DNA from: Porphyra umbilicalis | Lineage: Eukaryota; Rhodophyta; Bangiophyceae; Bangiales; Bangiaceae | Direction: 5' to 3' | DNA: 64,000 nt | Assembly: GCA_002049455.2 (NCBI GenBank) | Contig: KV918919.1 | Location: forward strand, 62,001-126,000 | Shown here: positions 1 to 10,790 of the stretch, piece after piece | Layout: each line of letters starts with the position of its first letter | Numbering within the stretch: the stretch's first letter is position 1 | Notes under the pieces: model-generated | Seen by the model: the letters and a program-made list of their open reading frames with translations, nothing else | Databases searched by the model: none | What the model was told of the DNA's origin: nothing | Translations under genes and position numbers: made by a program

Positions 1-511
1 CGCCTCACCCACAACACCAGCGTTGTTGGTGCTCATGCGCACCGGGGCGGTCGAGGCAGGCAGGCGAGCAGCGACATGGCCGCGAGCCACAAAGGCCGTC
101 TCGCCAACCCTGTGCACGCAGATAACAAGACACAAAATGCAAGGACAGGACGAAAGAGGGCAACAGGAGCGCAGGTTAGAAAAGCATGCTCAGAATGATG
201 CAAGCGAGCACATGCCCACATGTGGCTGTAGGCTGCGAGGCAGCCAGTCGCGCACCCAACCTCGATTCCTGCCGAGATCTCGCGCACCGCTGCGCCAGCC
301 GAGATCTCGCGCACCGCTGCGCCAGCATGAATCCCCCCACGGACACCCATTGTCGACATCAAAGCACGCGCGACCATCCAGCACAACCGCCAAACCGTAG
401 ACGCCAAGCGTCCTGCACGCCCTCGAGTGTTTTCAATACGTACTGGCAGGTGGCGCGGGCAGTGGTAGCGGCCGAGCCGAGGGCAACCGACGCGGCAGCG
501 ACAAAGGCCAT
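1..511 (-). CDS. N-terminus of probable plastid-targeted protein (partial, spliced)
   Basis: An ATG in good context (ACCATGG) at 511 opens exon 1 (444-511). It ends at a GTACGT donor, the same donor seen in the RING gene of this window. A long pyrimidine tract and a CACAG acceptor precede exon 2 (109 down to 1), which continues off the edge. The phase fits: two bases of exon 1 plus one of exon 2 make a Gln codon, and exon 2 is open throughout. The joined peptide begins MAFVAAASVALGS, is rich in Ala, Ser, Thr and Arg without acids, and passes an APVRMS stretch. That composition is typical of red algal plastid transit peptides with a cleavage site near Val-Arg-Met. The mature protein lies outside the window, so its function is unknown. 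The intron (110-443) holds a 27-bp tandem duplication near 272-325. The gene model is inference from splice signals and composition. Confidence 0.5.
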
Positions 512-1910
512 GGTCGGAGTGGGAAGGGAGGAGTGAAAGAGGAGCGGGCGAAGAGGGGGGTGAGCTCGGCGGCAGGCGGCGCGGCTACGCGTCGTCGTCG
601 TCGGCGTCACAAAGGGAGGGGGGGGGGGGGGAGGGGGACGGCTCGAAAACACACACTGCAGATGCGGGTGCGGGCGGCGGTTGGGAGGGCGACGCGCGGG
701 AGTCGCGCCCTTGTCTGTCGCTGAACACCCCGGCGAACCGCAAGGGCGGTGCCGGCGGGGGCCCGCGCGACCCACACAGCCGAACCGGGCCGCTGGGGAC
801 GCTTGGGGGTGCCGCGCGGGGCGCCCGGCGGGTCGGCGATCTGGCCGAGATTGGCAGCTGGCGTGCCAGACCACACATTTGGCGCGCCGTCGGGCGCGGA
901 TGTGAGGCCCTCAGGGCGGGCCACCAGAGGGGGGGGGCCCCAGGACCACACAACCAGCCCAATGGATGCGGGTGTCGCGGCGCCTCTGCCGGCGCACGAT
1001 CCCTCTGGTGATCCGCGGGGCCGAGACTCCAGACGGTTCGATCGTGGGGCGATCGAGCGGGCGCCACGCGGAACGCAGGCGCCCCCCCGCAAACTACCGT
1101 CGGACTTGTTTGCCAGCCGCGTGGAACGGCGCGTGGCGGGTGCGCGACGCTTCCGCCGCGACGCCTCGTGCTCTGCCGGCGGCGGGCTGCCGCTCGGCGG
1201 CGCGGCCGGGGGAAGCGCCGACGGGCTGGCGCGGGCGGGCGCCCGCGGCGGCACCCGTGCCGCGGGCGCCCACTGCAGCGGCGGTCGTCGGCGGCGACAC
1301 ACGGGGTCGCTGGCGTGCGCCGGCGTCGACGGTGGACTGCCGCGGCTCCGTGCTGGCTGCCACCCTGCCGCTGCATGTGGCCATGCGCGTGGGGTGCGCG
1401 GGGCGTCGGGCGGCGTCACGCGCCCGTCCATAATGGCGTGCCAGGCGGCGGCGGTGACAAACGGCGCAGCGGCTCCGCGCCGCCCGTCGGCACCGCGTGC
1501 TGCCGCGGCGCGCCGGGCGGCGGGCCGCGCCACCGCCACGACCCCCCGTGCAAAAAGCGCCCGTGCGGTGTCCGTGCCCGCAGCGCCACGTCGACGGCGG
1601 CGGCCCGCCGCGCGTGTCCGTCCGCGCCGCCCCCCTCCTTTTTTTCGCTCCCCGGCGCACACCCCACCCCAGGCGCTCTCCCGCTGCCATCCCCCCCCCC
1701 CGCCGTGTCGGCCCGGTGGCCCCACCGCCCCGCCCGACCGTCCGTCTGCGGGGCGCCAACCAGTCCTCCAAAAGTTACGCCCGCGGGCGGTAGTCAGTGC
1801 AGGCAGCACCGGTGTCCTATCTTACTACTGTACAGGAAAACAACAACCAAAAACCGCCTCCGCGGCACCCCCCCCGCGCCCCCCCTCACCCCCCCCCCCC
1901 CCCCCCCACT
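512..1910. other. GC-rich stretch with no supported gene
   Basis: Long frames are open on both strands here, but they follow from GC content near 70 percent. None has a recognisable domain, signal peptide or conserved motif. Runs of G and C of 8-18 bases occur at about 618, 1690 and 1890. The first roughly 150 bases are probably the promoter of the plastid-protein gene (CT-rich just upstream of its ATG). Confidence 0.5.
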
Positions 1911-4900
1911 TTACACGGCCATGTACCAGTAGTCCCCATTCCCCGGCGTCACCCCACTCGCCACCCCGTCCTCCCCCCGGACCACCACGGCGCGCACGAG
2001 CGCGCCCGCGCGCCCCGCGGGCGCCCGACACCGCAGCGTTGTGCCATCCCCCGCCACGCCCGTCACGCGCGTGCACGGGGCGCCGCCGAGCGTCGCGGTC
2101 GGCGCCGCCCCAAACCCCCGCCCCCCAATCGTAACCGTGTTGCCGCCGCCCCGCCGGCCGCGGTGCGGCACGACCGCCGTCACGGTTGGCGGGGCGGCGG
2201 CGGCGGCGGGGGCCACCCCCACCCCCCCCCCCCACCGGCGGCGGCGGCGGTGACGGCAGCGGCGGCGGCGACGGCACGACCGGCACGTACACAATGAGGC
2301 GGTTCTTTTGCGTCTGCGGCGCGAGCACCGCGCCACCCGCCGTTTGGGCGAGCAGCAGCCCGCTAAACGGGGCGGCCGTCGTCACAGACGTGACGCGGGT
2401 GCCGGCCCTGTCGAGGGCGGCGCGGAGCGTCGTGCCCGCCTCGTTTTGGCCCGTGAATTTGCCGACGAGGAGCTCGTGCTTGAGCGCCCCGCACCAGGCG
2501 TTGCCCATGTACTCAATCACCCCATTCATCGAGGGCGGGCCAATGGTCGCGAGCGTCGGCGTGTAGCCCGGCGCCGGGCCCGACGCGGGCCCCCGAAACG
2601 TGCACTCCCGCGTGTCGTTGCGCCCGCGGCTGCGGTTGGGGTGGCCGTGGTAGGAGCCGCGCGTGACGCGCAGCAGTTTGTCCTTGGTGAAAAAGGAGGG
2701 CGCCGACGTGCTGCAGTCGGTGGAAACGTCCCCAAAACCCTTATTGGCCCCATTGTCCGTCGCGTACAGCTGCCCGTTGGTGTGCAACACCGAGTCGTAC
2801 GAGTTGCGCACGCCGACCGCGTAGGGCGTCACGCCCCAGCCGCCCGTCTGCACCGCGTACCGCTCGTCGGTCGTGGCATTGTAGGTGATGGCGCCATCAA
2901 AGCCCGGCCGCCGCACGTCGGCAATGAGCACCGCGGCGGAAAGGGCCGTCTCGTCGAGGCCGCCGAGCTTGGCCCCATTGACGTTGGCGCCCAAGTTGGA
3001 AAAGCCCCCGGCGTTGAGCAGCAACGCGCCCGTCTGGGTCCACTCGAGGGCCTGCACCGCGTGGTCGTGGTTGCTCACCGGCAGGCCGCTAATGACCGTG
3101 TCGACGACGGCGAGGCAGGCGCCGCCGACGTTGACGTCGAGCACGACCACCTGCCCATTGTTCCACGCGTCGAGGCGCTGCCCGAGGCGGTCATGGTAGT
3201 AGAGCACGGCCGTGGCCGCGTACAAGCCGAGGGCGTCGTCCGCCGCCAGCGGGTCAAACGCCAAACTCAACACACTCCGCGACGCGCCGACCGACGAGCT
3301 CGTACACACATCGCCCGCCACCCAGTCGCCGTCGAGCCCAAACGCCTGCACCGTCCCCCCATACAAGCCGAGGTAGACGCGCCCGTCGGGGCCGAGCGCA
3401 ATCGCCGTCGGCGCGGCGACGCGCAAGGCGCCCCCCCCCGCCGCCGCCGCAGTCGCCACCACCTGTTGGCGAAACGCGACGGGCGGGCAGGTGCCCGCAT
3501 ACGCCCAAATGCGCCCGTTGGAGGTGCCCCCCTCTGCCTCGACGCGCCCGCCCGTCCGCACCGTGACGGTGGCGACGGCGTCATCGCCGTTGGGCGACGG
3601 CGGCGCCACGGCCGTCAGGGTGTTGGCGTCGACCTTGACGACGTTGCCCGCGGGGCGGGCGTCAAAGAGCACCTCGACCGACGGGGTGAAAAAGCCGACG
3701 CCCCTCACCGTCACGACCGTGCCGCCGGCCACGCCCCCTGTGTCGGGCGTCAAGTCCGTGACGACGGGCACGACGGTGACGCGGTCCCACTGCACCGCCC
3801 CGCCGCCGACGGTCGTGTTGCCGACGCGGAGGGTGAGGGCGGGCTCGTCCGCGGCCGTGCGGTAGACGAGGTCGGCGGCGTGCATGCCCGCCGCGAGCGA
3901 CACCGCCCCAGTGGCCATCACCGCGCCGCCGGCGGTGGCGCCGGCAAAAACCGAGCCGCCGTCGATCGACAGCGAGGCGGCGCCGCCGGCAAAGTCGGCG
4001 GAAAACCGGTACGCCCCGTCGGTCGGGGCCGTGTAGAAAAAGACGCACCGCGCCGTCCAGCCGGCAGACGCCTTGTACGGCCCGTCGGGAAACGCCGACG
4101 CCGACGCCCAGGCGAGCGTCCGCACCGCCGCCGCAAAGACGGGCCGCGGCGCCGCGTCGACCGCAACCGGCAGCGGCAGCGCCACCCCCGCCCCATAATA
4201 GTAGCAATACGCGCCCGACGCGAGGGAGCCGACGACCGTCACCACCGCCGTCGCCACGTCCGTGTCCCCCCCCGAGTCGACGACCTCAAGCCGCACGACC
4301 GTGGCGCCGAGCGGCAGCACCACCCGCACCGACAGGCCCGACCCGAGCACCTGCCCCGTGCCAACGACGCTCCACGTCGTGTTGACGAGGGCGCCCGCGA
4401 CGCCCCCCTCAAAGCGGTGGGTGTGGGAGCTGAGGCCGGACAGCGTCACCGCCTCGACCCCGTCCCCGTCCGTGTCAAACAGCACGGGGACGGCGCTGAT
4501 GACCGCGTGCGCCATGTGGTCGGCGGGCGCGTCGGAAAAGGTGCGGGGGATCGGCGCGGGCCCCGTGGAAACGGTGGGGGTGGTCGCCGCCGGCGCCGTG
4601 GACACGGTGGGGGTGGTCGCCGCCGGCGCCGTGGACAAAGTGGGGGTCGGCGTGGGCGTCGTGGACAAGGTGGGGGTCGGCGTGGGCGTCGTGGACGAGG
4701 TGGGGGTCGGCGTGGGCGTCGTGGACGAGGTGGGGGTCGGCGCGGGCGTCGTGGACGAGGTGGGGGTCGGCGCGGGCGTCGTGGACGAGGTGGGGGTCGG
4801 CGCGGGCGTCGTGGACGAGGTGGGGGTCGGCGCGGGCGTCGTGGACGAGGTGGAGGTCGGCGCGGGCGTCGTGGACGAGGTGGGGGTCGGCGCGGGCGCC

Positions 4901-5580
4901 GCGGAAACGGTGGGGGGGGTCGCCGCGGGCGCCGTGGAAGCGGTGGGAGGGGTCGACGCGGGCGCCGTGGAAACGGTGCGGGGGGTCGCCGCGGACGCCG
5001 CTAAAGCGGTGGAAGGGGTGGGCGCGGGCGCCGTGGACAAAGTGGGTGGGGTCGGCGCCGGCGCCGCGGAAACGGTGGGGGGGGTCGGCGCCGGCGCCGC
5101 GGAAACGGTGGGGGGGGTCGGCGCCGGCGCCGCGGAAACATTGCGGGGGGTGGGCGCGGGCGCCGTGGACACAGTGGGTGGGGTCGGCGCCGGCGCCGCG
5201 GAAATGGTGGGGGGGGTCGGCGGCGGCGCCGCGGAACCATTGGGGGGGGTCGGCGCCGGCGCCGTGGACAAAGTGGGTGGGGTCGGCGCCGGCGCCGCGG
5301 AAACGGTGGGGGGGGTCGGCGCGGGCGCCGTGAACAAGGTGGGGGGAGTGGGTGCGGGCGCCGCGGACGAGGTGGGGGGGGTCGGCGAGGGCGCGGCGGA
5401 CGAGGTGGGGGGGGTCGGCGCGGGCGCCGCTTGGCGCGACACGGGGGAGGGGGGGGGGAGGGCCGGCCGCCGTACCAAGGAGGGGAGGGGGGCGACGCCC
5501 GCCGCGCGTGCGGCGACTAGCGCCACCGCCGTTGCAGCGGCGGCGGCGGCGGCCAGGAGGGCGGTGACGCAGCGGGCCAT
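1911..5580 (-). CDS. Secreted PA14 / IPT-TIG / sugar-dehydrogenase-like propeller protein
   Basis: The ATG at 5580 starts a signal peptide (MARCVTALL, then an Ala-rich hydrophobic core). About 330 residues of Pro-Thr-Ser-Ala repeats follow, probably an O-glycosylated stalk. Then come a PKD-like beta domain, a PA14-like domain (pattern DG-Y-F, SIDGGSVF, L-AGMH), and an IPT/TIG domain (DLTPDTGGVAGGTVVTVRG). Next is a glucose/sorbosone-dehydrogenase-like beta-propeller with the typical SNHDHAVQALEW and GGFSNLG segments. The frame breaks in a C-run at 2222-2233. Beyond it, another frame continues without pause into a second IPT/TIG domain (PPTVTAVVP, VTIGGRGFG) and stops at 1911. I read this as one protein of about 1220 residues with a homopolymer length error. 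No membrane anchor is seen after the last domain, so it should be secreted or wall-associated. Sugar binding is likely by family; enzymatic activity is not established. Confidence 0.75.
4560..5440 (-). repeat. Coding minisatellite (30-33 bp units, Pro-Thr-Ser-Ala stalk)
   Basis: Two blocks lie inside the secreted-protein gene. Units of 30 bp at about 4646-4890 encode APTPTSSTTP on the minus strand. Units near 33-36 bp at about 4890-5440 encode APAPTPPTVSA variants. All units are multiples of three, so both strands stay open across the array. Copy number is likely to vary between strains. Confidence 0.85.
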
Positions 5581-8500
5581 GGCGACGCCCGCCGGTCTGC
5601 CGCCGTGCCACCGCCCACAAGGTGCAACCGTGGGGCGGGTGGGGAGCCGGGGGGGGGGGGGGGGCGGGGGGCGGGACGAGAAGGAAGCGGAGCGGCGCGA
5701 CGACCGACCCCGCCGCCCGTCACAGCGACACGGGGGCGCGACGGCGGTGGCCGCCGCGTCGGGCCGGCCGGCGAGCGGGCGGGCCCGTCTTGTGCTTGTC
5801 CCCTGCTCCCTCCCCCGCCCGCGGCCCCGCCGCCGCCGCGTCCCGCCGCAAAGGGCCGCCGACCGGCCGCCTGCACGACGGCGGCCGCCCCCGGCCGAGG
5901 ACCCCCGGCGGTCGCGCGGCGGCGGTCCACCCCCCCCCCGCCGCCACGCGCTCGCTCCCACCCGCCCGCCCGCCCGTCGGCCGCCGCCGCCGCGCGCCGC
6001 CACCGCCGCCGCCGCCGCCGCCGCGCGCGCGCGCGCGCCGCGGGGACGGGCGCGGCGGTGGCCGCGCGGTGCCGCCCACCGCGCGGCGACGCGCCGCGGC
6101 CGCGCCCGACGACGCATCGTCGGCGGGGCGTTCCCGGCCACACCCCCCCACCCCCCCCCCTCCATGCAGTCTCCACGCCGGCGGTGGCGGGCACACTGGT
6201 CCGACGCGCGGATGGCAGCGGCCGTGGGGGGGGGGGGGGAGGGGCGGATCTCCCGCGCCGTCACGCTGCCCGCCGCGCGTGGGTCCCCGAGCCTTGACAG
6301 TCACACCCGCCGCCTTCGCGACTGGGAAGGTTGGCAGCCAGCAGCGCGCGCCCCGCCGCGGAGCGCCGCCTCGGGATCCGGGCGCCGACGTGCGAAGAGC
6401 GTGTCCGACACCGAGGTCGGACGAGGGCGCGGAGGGGAGCTCCACCGCCAGTGTGGAACCATATCCATAGCGATCGACCCCTCGTTAGCCCAGGAAAGCC
6501 GGGATGTGATGGGGAATGGATTGATTCCAAGTTTACGGCCATCGAAGCAAACTTCAAGGCTTGCCAAAGAGGAAAAGACTCCCAACAAATCTCGTACAAA
6601 GTCGTGCGCAAGTACAGAATATACAGACCTAACTGTACGCCTATCACCTCGCCATATGACACACTACATTGTCAAACTCTTGCACCTGAGGGCCTCGGGA
6701 CAGATCATAGCATCATGCATGTTCTGCTGGTACGATACTGGCAGTTTAGAGCCCGTTCGACGGGTTTTGACTTCCTGGGCGCGTGTCGTCTTCGTCGCCA
6801 ACACTACAGTCGAGTTTGCTGCCATGATGTTCCCATCAGTGCAATGACGCCAACGGCTCCCTGTGGATGACAAATGTCGTCACAATAGAAAGGCGAGTGG
6901 TCGATCAACATACTGTACAAAAAAACGTTTCTCGGGTGGCTCACAGACCAGCGACCCCATGTGAGACGTGCATGGCATTCAGCAGCATGAGGTGTTTTCT
7001 GGCACAAGCAGATCACGGCAGATCTGAAGAGGACAACGTGCACGGATGAACTGGAAGACGGTTCTTCAACACGTTCACTGCTTGTTGTATCGTGCTCTTA
7101 AGTAATTGATTTTTGGTGACTGTTTCGGGGTATCCAATCCTTTGTGCTTAATTTGAGGCGCCGTGTTGTCATGGCAATGTTGTAATGGAGACGCATCAGT
7201 TCTGCATTCCGAATCTCGTTTGTTGCCCATTTCCATTTCCATGATGGCGCAGGTCCTTTTTGGAGGGACTCCTTTGGCGTCTCTGACCCCCGACAACCCT
7301 GTGACATCGGCTTTTTGTTCACACCTTGTGCAAACCTCATGTTTGTTGGAGGCTCGCCTGGGGTACTGCGTCGCAACTGACCATTGTGGCAGCCTCGACC
7401 CGTGACCGGGCCCACCGTCGTTGTCGTCGCTGATCAGATGTTCTGCGCACATGACGCAACGCCCTGTGACCGGACCCGACGCGCAGTTGCGGTCGAGGCG
7501 GCGGCTAGCTAGCTATTGGTAGGCCCCCGGTATCCGAGCGCGCCCGCCGTTGAGTTCGATCCGCCACCCCTTCTGCGCGTCATTGCGCGGCTGAAAACAG
7601 GACGGAGGGACGCCCAGCCGCTGCGATTCCGGTAGTCGCGGTTGAGGCATGCGGAGGGAAGGCAGAGGGGTGGGGGGAAGGGAGGCTAGTGCCGCGCCTC
7701 GCTGAACACCCAAGCGCCTCTGCCGCGATCCAGAGTGGTCGGTTGCGCGCAAGTCGGCACCAGCGGCGGCTCGGGTAACCCACGAGTCCCGAACTCGGTG
7801 GGCTGCCCACGCAGCGACAGGTCACGCGGTGATCTGCACACGAACTGGAACCGAAGACGACGCTTGGGAGCCGTAGCAGTGCGGTGTCAAAGGTTGACCA
7901 CCGCCGGAAATGTTGACCAGACCCGAGACGTCCCCACGGGGTCGTACGCGCTGATTCCATAAAGGCACAGCGGGAAAACTCCAGTGCCCAGAAGACGGCC
8001 TACAGCAGATCCAAGAGTGCCTTTTTCTGATTTTCTGACACAAAATGGGACACCGGGCACAAACGTCCTTCTCGTGCTGTTTTTTATTCTCTTTTTCCTG
8101 TATTTCTCGGTCATGCCAGGAGGCGTCTCAGAAGGCCCTGCAGGCCCCCGCACCCCCCAGAGCGTGGGAAAGGCACTGCAATGCGTCAAATCGATTGGTG
8201 TGTGGCGCGCCACCTAAAAAAACCGACAGCATGATTGGCTGAGACGGATGGTCAACATTAAACACACATCCCATTACACCAGTTCTTCTTCTTCTGCTCA
8301 TGACTCACTATCAACACACGCTATGGAAAAAAGGAAATCACCATCGTACTCCTCATGCTCTCCTCTTTCCATATGTACGCATCGTATGTCGTGGAGAAAG
8401 CGTTGTTCTGACAAGGTCGACAGAATGGTCAACATGTGGACCAGACTGGCTACACCCAGAATCGAGACGATGTGCCACTCGCCACAGAATGGGTTGACAT

Positions 8501-9044
8501 GAATAGGACCCGCCGAGGGGCTCAATCCAAACGGCTTCGCGCTCAGTGCCTGTCATGTGTTGACAAAAACGCAGCTGCCGCCGCCCTCCACGGCGGAGCA
8601 CGGTTGGTGCGATCCGTCAGGGCAGGCTATCCTCCCTTGACGGCTCGCAAGTTTCGATGTCGAGGAGTCCGGCGTTTACTTCTCGCCGGGCCTCAAAGGC
8701 CTCATCGGCTCGCTCTTACGAGTGCGTCATCGCTTAGCCTCTGCACTTTTCCGTCAGCTGCCCGCCGAGGGCATCGTCCGTACTGCTCCATGCGCGTGCC
8801 GGTACAGGTGCGCCTCTCCCAGGCTTGGACGCATCAGCACAGCAAGGCCACTTGGCCCGCCACACCAACATATGTTTGATGCTTCTGGCCCGTACAGAGA
8901 ATTCCATTCTAATAACATAACCACCAGCAGACGTCCGATGAGGAGTGCGTGCACCTGTCGTCTGAAGAATCAAGGAACGCAGACAACGAATATTGCACAA
9001 GATGTATAAATATGTTTAGTTGTTCACGCCTTCCATACAAAAAT
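5581..9044. other. Intergenic DNA without supported genes
   Basis: 5581-6300 is very GC-rich promoter-side DNA of the secreted-protein gene, with alternating CG tracts near 6005-6045. From about 6450 to 9040 base composition falls clearly, and only short, unrelated ORFs are present. I found no domain, RNA gene or clear transposon termini. Confidence 0.5.
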
Positions 9045-9159
9045 GGGGTTGTAGCTCAGTGGTCATTGCCGGTTCAGGTAGTCGCTCGAGAGTGCGCGCT
9101 TCGCATGAGGAGTATTCCGTGAGTGCGCGAGGTCCAGGGATCGATCCCCTGCTGCTCCA
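9045..9159 (+). tRNA. tRNA-Ala(CGC) with two introns (D-loop and anticodon loop)
   Basis: The ends fold as an alanine tRNA: acceptor GGGGTTG pairs with CTGCTCC, giving the G3-U70 pair that defines tRNA-Ala, with discriminator A at 9159. One U-U mismatch lies at position 6-67. The D-stem is GCTC (9054-9057) with GAGT (9090-9093). The D-loop AGTGGT..A is interrupted by 25 nt (9064-9088) at position 20/21. The anticodon stem CGCGC (9095-9099) pairs perfectly with GCGCG (9125-9129). The loop TTCGCA plus T carries anticodon CGC (9102-9104) and a canonical intron of 18 nt (9106-9123) at 37/38. The variable loop is AGGTC, and the T-arm is CAGGG-ATCGATC-CCCTG, with A instead of the usual T at loop start. 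Removing both introns leaves 72 nt, the normal size. Intron ends are inferred from folding and could shift by a base or two. Confidence 0.85.
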
Positions 9160-9163
9160 TTCC

Positions 9164-9168
9164 TTTTT
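9164..9168 (+). terminator. RNA polymerase III terminator (T5)
   Basis: Five T residues begin five bases after the tRNA-Ala discriminator base, as expected for Pol III termination. Confidence 0.7.
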
Positions 9169-9476
9169 GCCATATGTGTATGCCTCGTGCTAATGCGCAC
9201 TGCAGGGGTCCCCGGGGACGAGGCCGACGTAGACCTGCATTGCCACAACGGCCTCTCACCTTCTCGCCAGCCGTTCCCTCAGCAAACCGAACGCCGTGTT
9301 TAGTTGGAAATTTCGGCGCAAGGGGCGCCGCTGATTCGGTTTTTGTTTCTCTGAGCAGTGAACACTGTCGTTCCCTCGGCATCCGAACCCGCGGCTGTTC
9401 GCTGCACTCCGCGCTCTATTGATTCCCCACTCCTCCAGCATCCCCCATAAACTCCAGCGCAGTGCTCGCTAACGCC

Positions 9477-10310
9477 CAGGGTTGTAAGTTCATGTTGAAT
9501 CTACAGATGGTTCGATGAATCAGGTTGATTTCAAGAAACGAACCAAACCAAACGACAAACGACTTGGTTGTATTTATGATTAGTTGCCCGGACAGATAGG
9601 AGCTTTCGTTGACCACTTCAGCCAGGTGGTTCGGCGCTGTGCGGCCGCTCTGACTGCCTCGTTGCCATACCCCCTGCAGGTCAGTCGCGCTGAGAGTTCT
9701 GCTCCCAGACCCTCCTTCATGTCAACTGTTGCCAATCGGCTATGTAGCACCCTAGGCGCTGAGTACGTAGATCGATTCATCTGCTGTCAACGTGTGCGTG
9801 AATCATAGCCTTCTTGGCTGGAGGATGGATGGGTCGTGGTCGCACTCAGGATTGCGTGAAGTGCAACACGCTGCTTCTCGGACAACGGGACATCCACTCG
9901 CCCTCAACGCCCCGTCTACACGTATCGGTGTTTGGTCCTTTCTGTTTAGTCCCCCCGTCTCCGTTACTACGCAGAGGCCCAGGCGGTTGTCAACGTCGTC
10001 ACCCCGGCGTCGGCTCGTACCAGTCGTTTGGATTGTGTCGCGGTGGTGGGGCAGGAAAGCAGGGCTCTGTCGCAGGGACTGCAGCAGGCCTGCTATGCAC
10101 ACGGTACATCGGCTTGGCGTCTCAAGCTCGATGGAGCTCGAGTCAGACAACCCGACTTCCCCAAGCACAATCTCAACTACACACTAAGTCTTACGCCGAA
10201 CAAGTACTCCCTTTGACATGTTGCATTCAACCTGAACGCTCCAGCGTTCAAGTGAATCAGGTTGAATTCCGTTCATGTTTGGCAAACCAAACCAAACGCT
10301 GACAACCCTG
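9477..10310. mobile_element. Non-autonomous hAT-type element (834 bp)
   Basis: The ends are inverted: CAGGGTTGT at 9477 and ACAACCCTG ending at 10310. They are flanked by a perfect 8-bp target duplication, CTAACGCC, at 9469-9476 and 10311-10318. The 8-bp duplication and CAGGG terminus are hAT hallmarks, and the terminus matches the autonomous-type hAT copy at 14454-16897. Inside, each end holds a related AATCAGGTTGA segment followed by ACCAAACCAAACG, in direct orientation. There is no coding capacity. It would depend on a transposase from another copy. Confidence 0.85.
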
Positions 10311-10318
10311 CTAACGCC

Positions 10319-10767
10319 AGGCTCGTGACAAGCCGGAAATTCTTGTCACGCACCACCGAATTCTCGCACAGTAGCCTGCTTGACACGTCCCCCTTGGGCC
10401 AATTTTGGCCGAGATCAAGAAGGGTGATCAACTGTGCGAAACTGTTCCTCAGCCACCCATTCAGCCGGATAAAATCGTTCGACCAATAGGCAGTTGACTG
10501 AGACCCTATCTTGACTGCGACCACATCGGCCAAAATTGGGAAGATAGCAATACGAGGGTCGTCTGTCAAAAAATATCAGGAGCTTGACAACCCCACTGCC
10601 ACGGGCGTTGCGTTCACGTGTGTCGTGCCTATCGTGGTCGTACTGACGTCCTCTATCAGAAGAGGTAAGAAAAAAGTGGCCGTAGAGGCCAGTAAGATGG
10701 TTCGGGCAAAGGTGCGAATGCCCTTGACAAGAATGACGAAACATGACCCCGGCGGTTGCCGAGTGCA
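10319..10767. repeat. Intergenic DNA with an inverted repeat and a dispersed repeat
   Basis: CCAATTTTGGCCGA near 10400-10412 is mirrored by TCGGCCAAAATTGG near 10526-10539, outlining a possible 140-150 bp hairpin element without a clear target duplication. The sequence CCAGGCTCGTGACAAG at about 10318-10334 recurs inverted near 30806-30822, followed in both places by related CTTGTC segments. This marks another dispersed family. There is no gene. Confidence 0.4.
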
Positions 10768-10770
10768 TTA

Positions 10771-10790
10771 GGGCGGAGCCACCAACGTGC
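10771..10790 (+). repeat. Left terminal inverted repeat of Harbinger element 1
   Basis: It matches the reverse complement of 29339-29358 over 20 bases. A further imperfect match (GTTCG) follows. TTA lies immediately outside. Confidence 0.9.

Noticed and set aside
585-2134. Several overlapping frames of 200-460 codons on both strands
   Set aside because: No similarity, no consistent strand, and composition explained by GC content. Not enough to call a gene.
2308-5004. 898-codon plus-strand frame opposite the secreted-protein gene
   Set aside because: Arg/Gly-rich antisense frame; the minus strand carries signal peptide and recognisable domains.
4560-5440. Regular repeats resembling a CRISPR array
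   Set aside because: No unique spacers between units and no cas genes; units are multiples of three inside coding sequence. The same applies to the 99-, 204- and 216-bp arrays.
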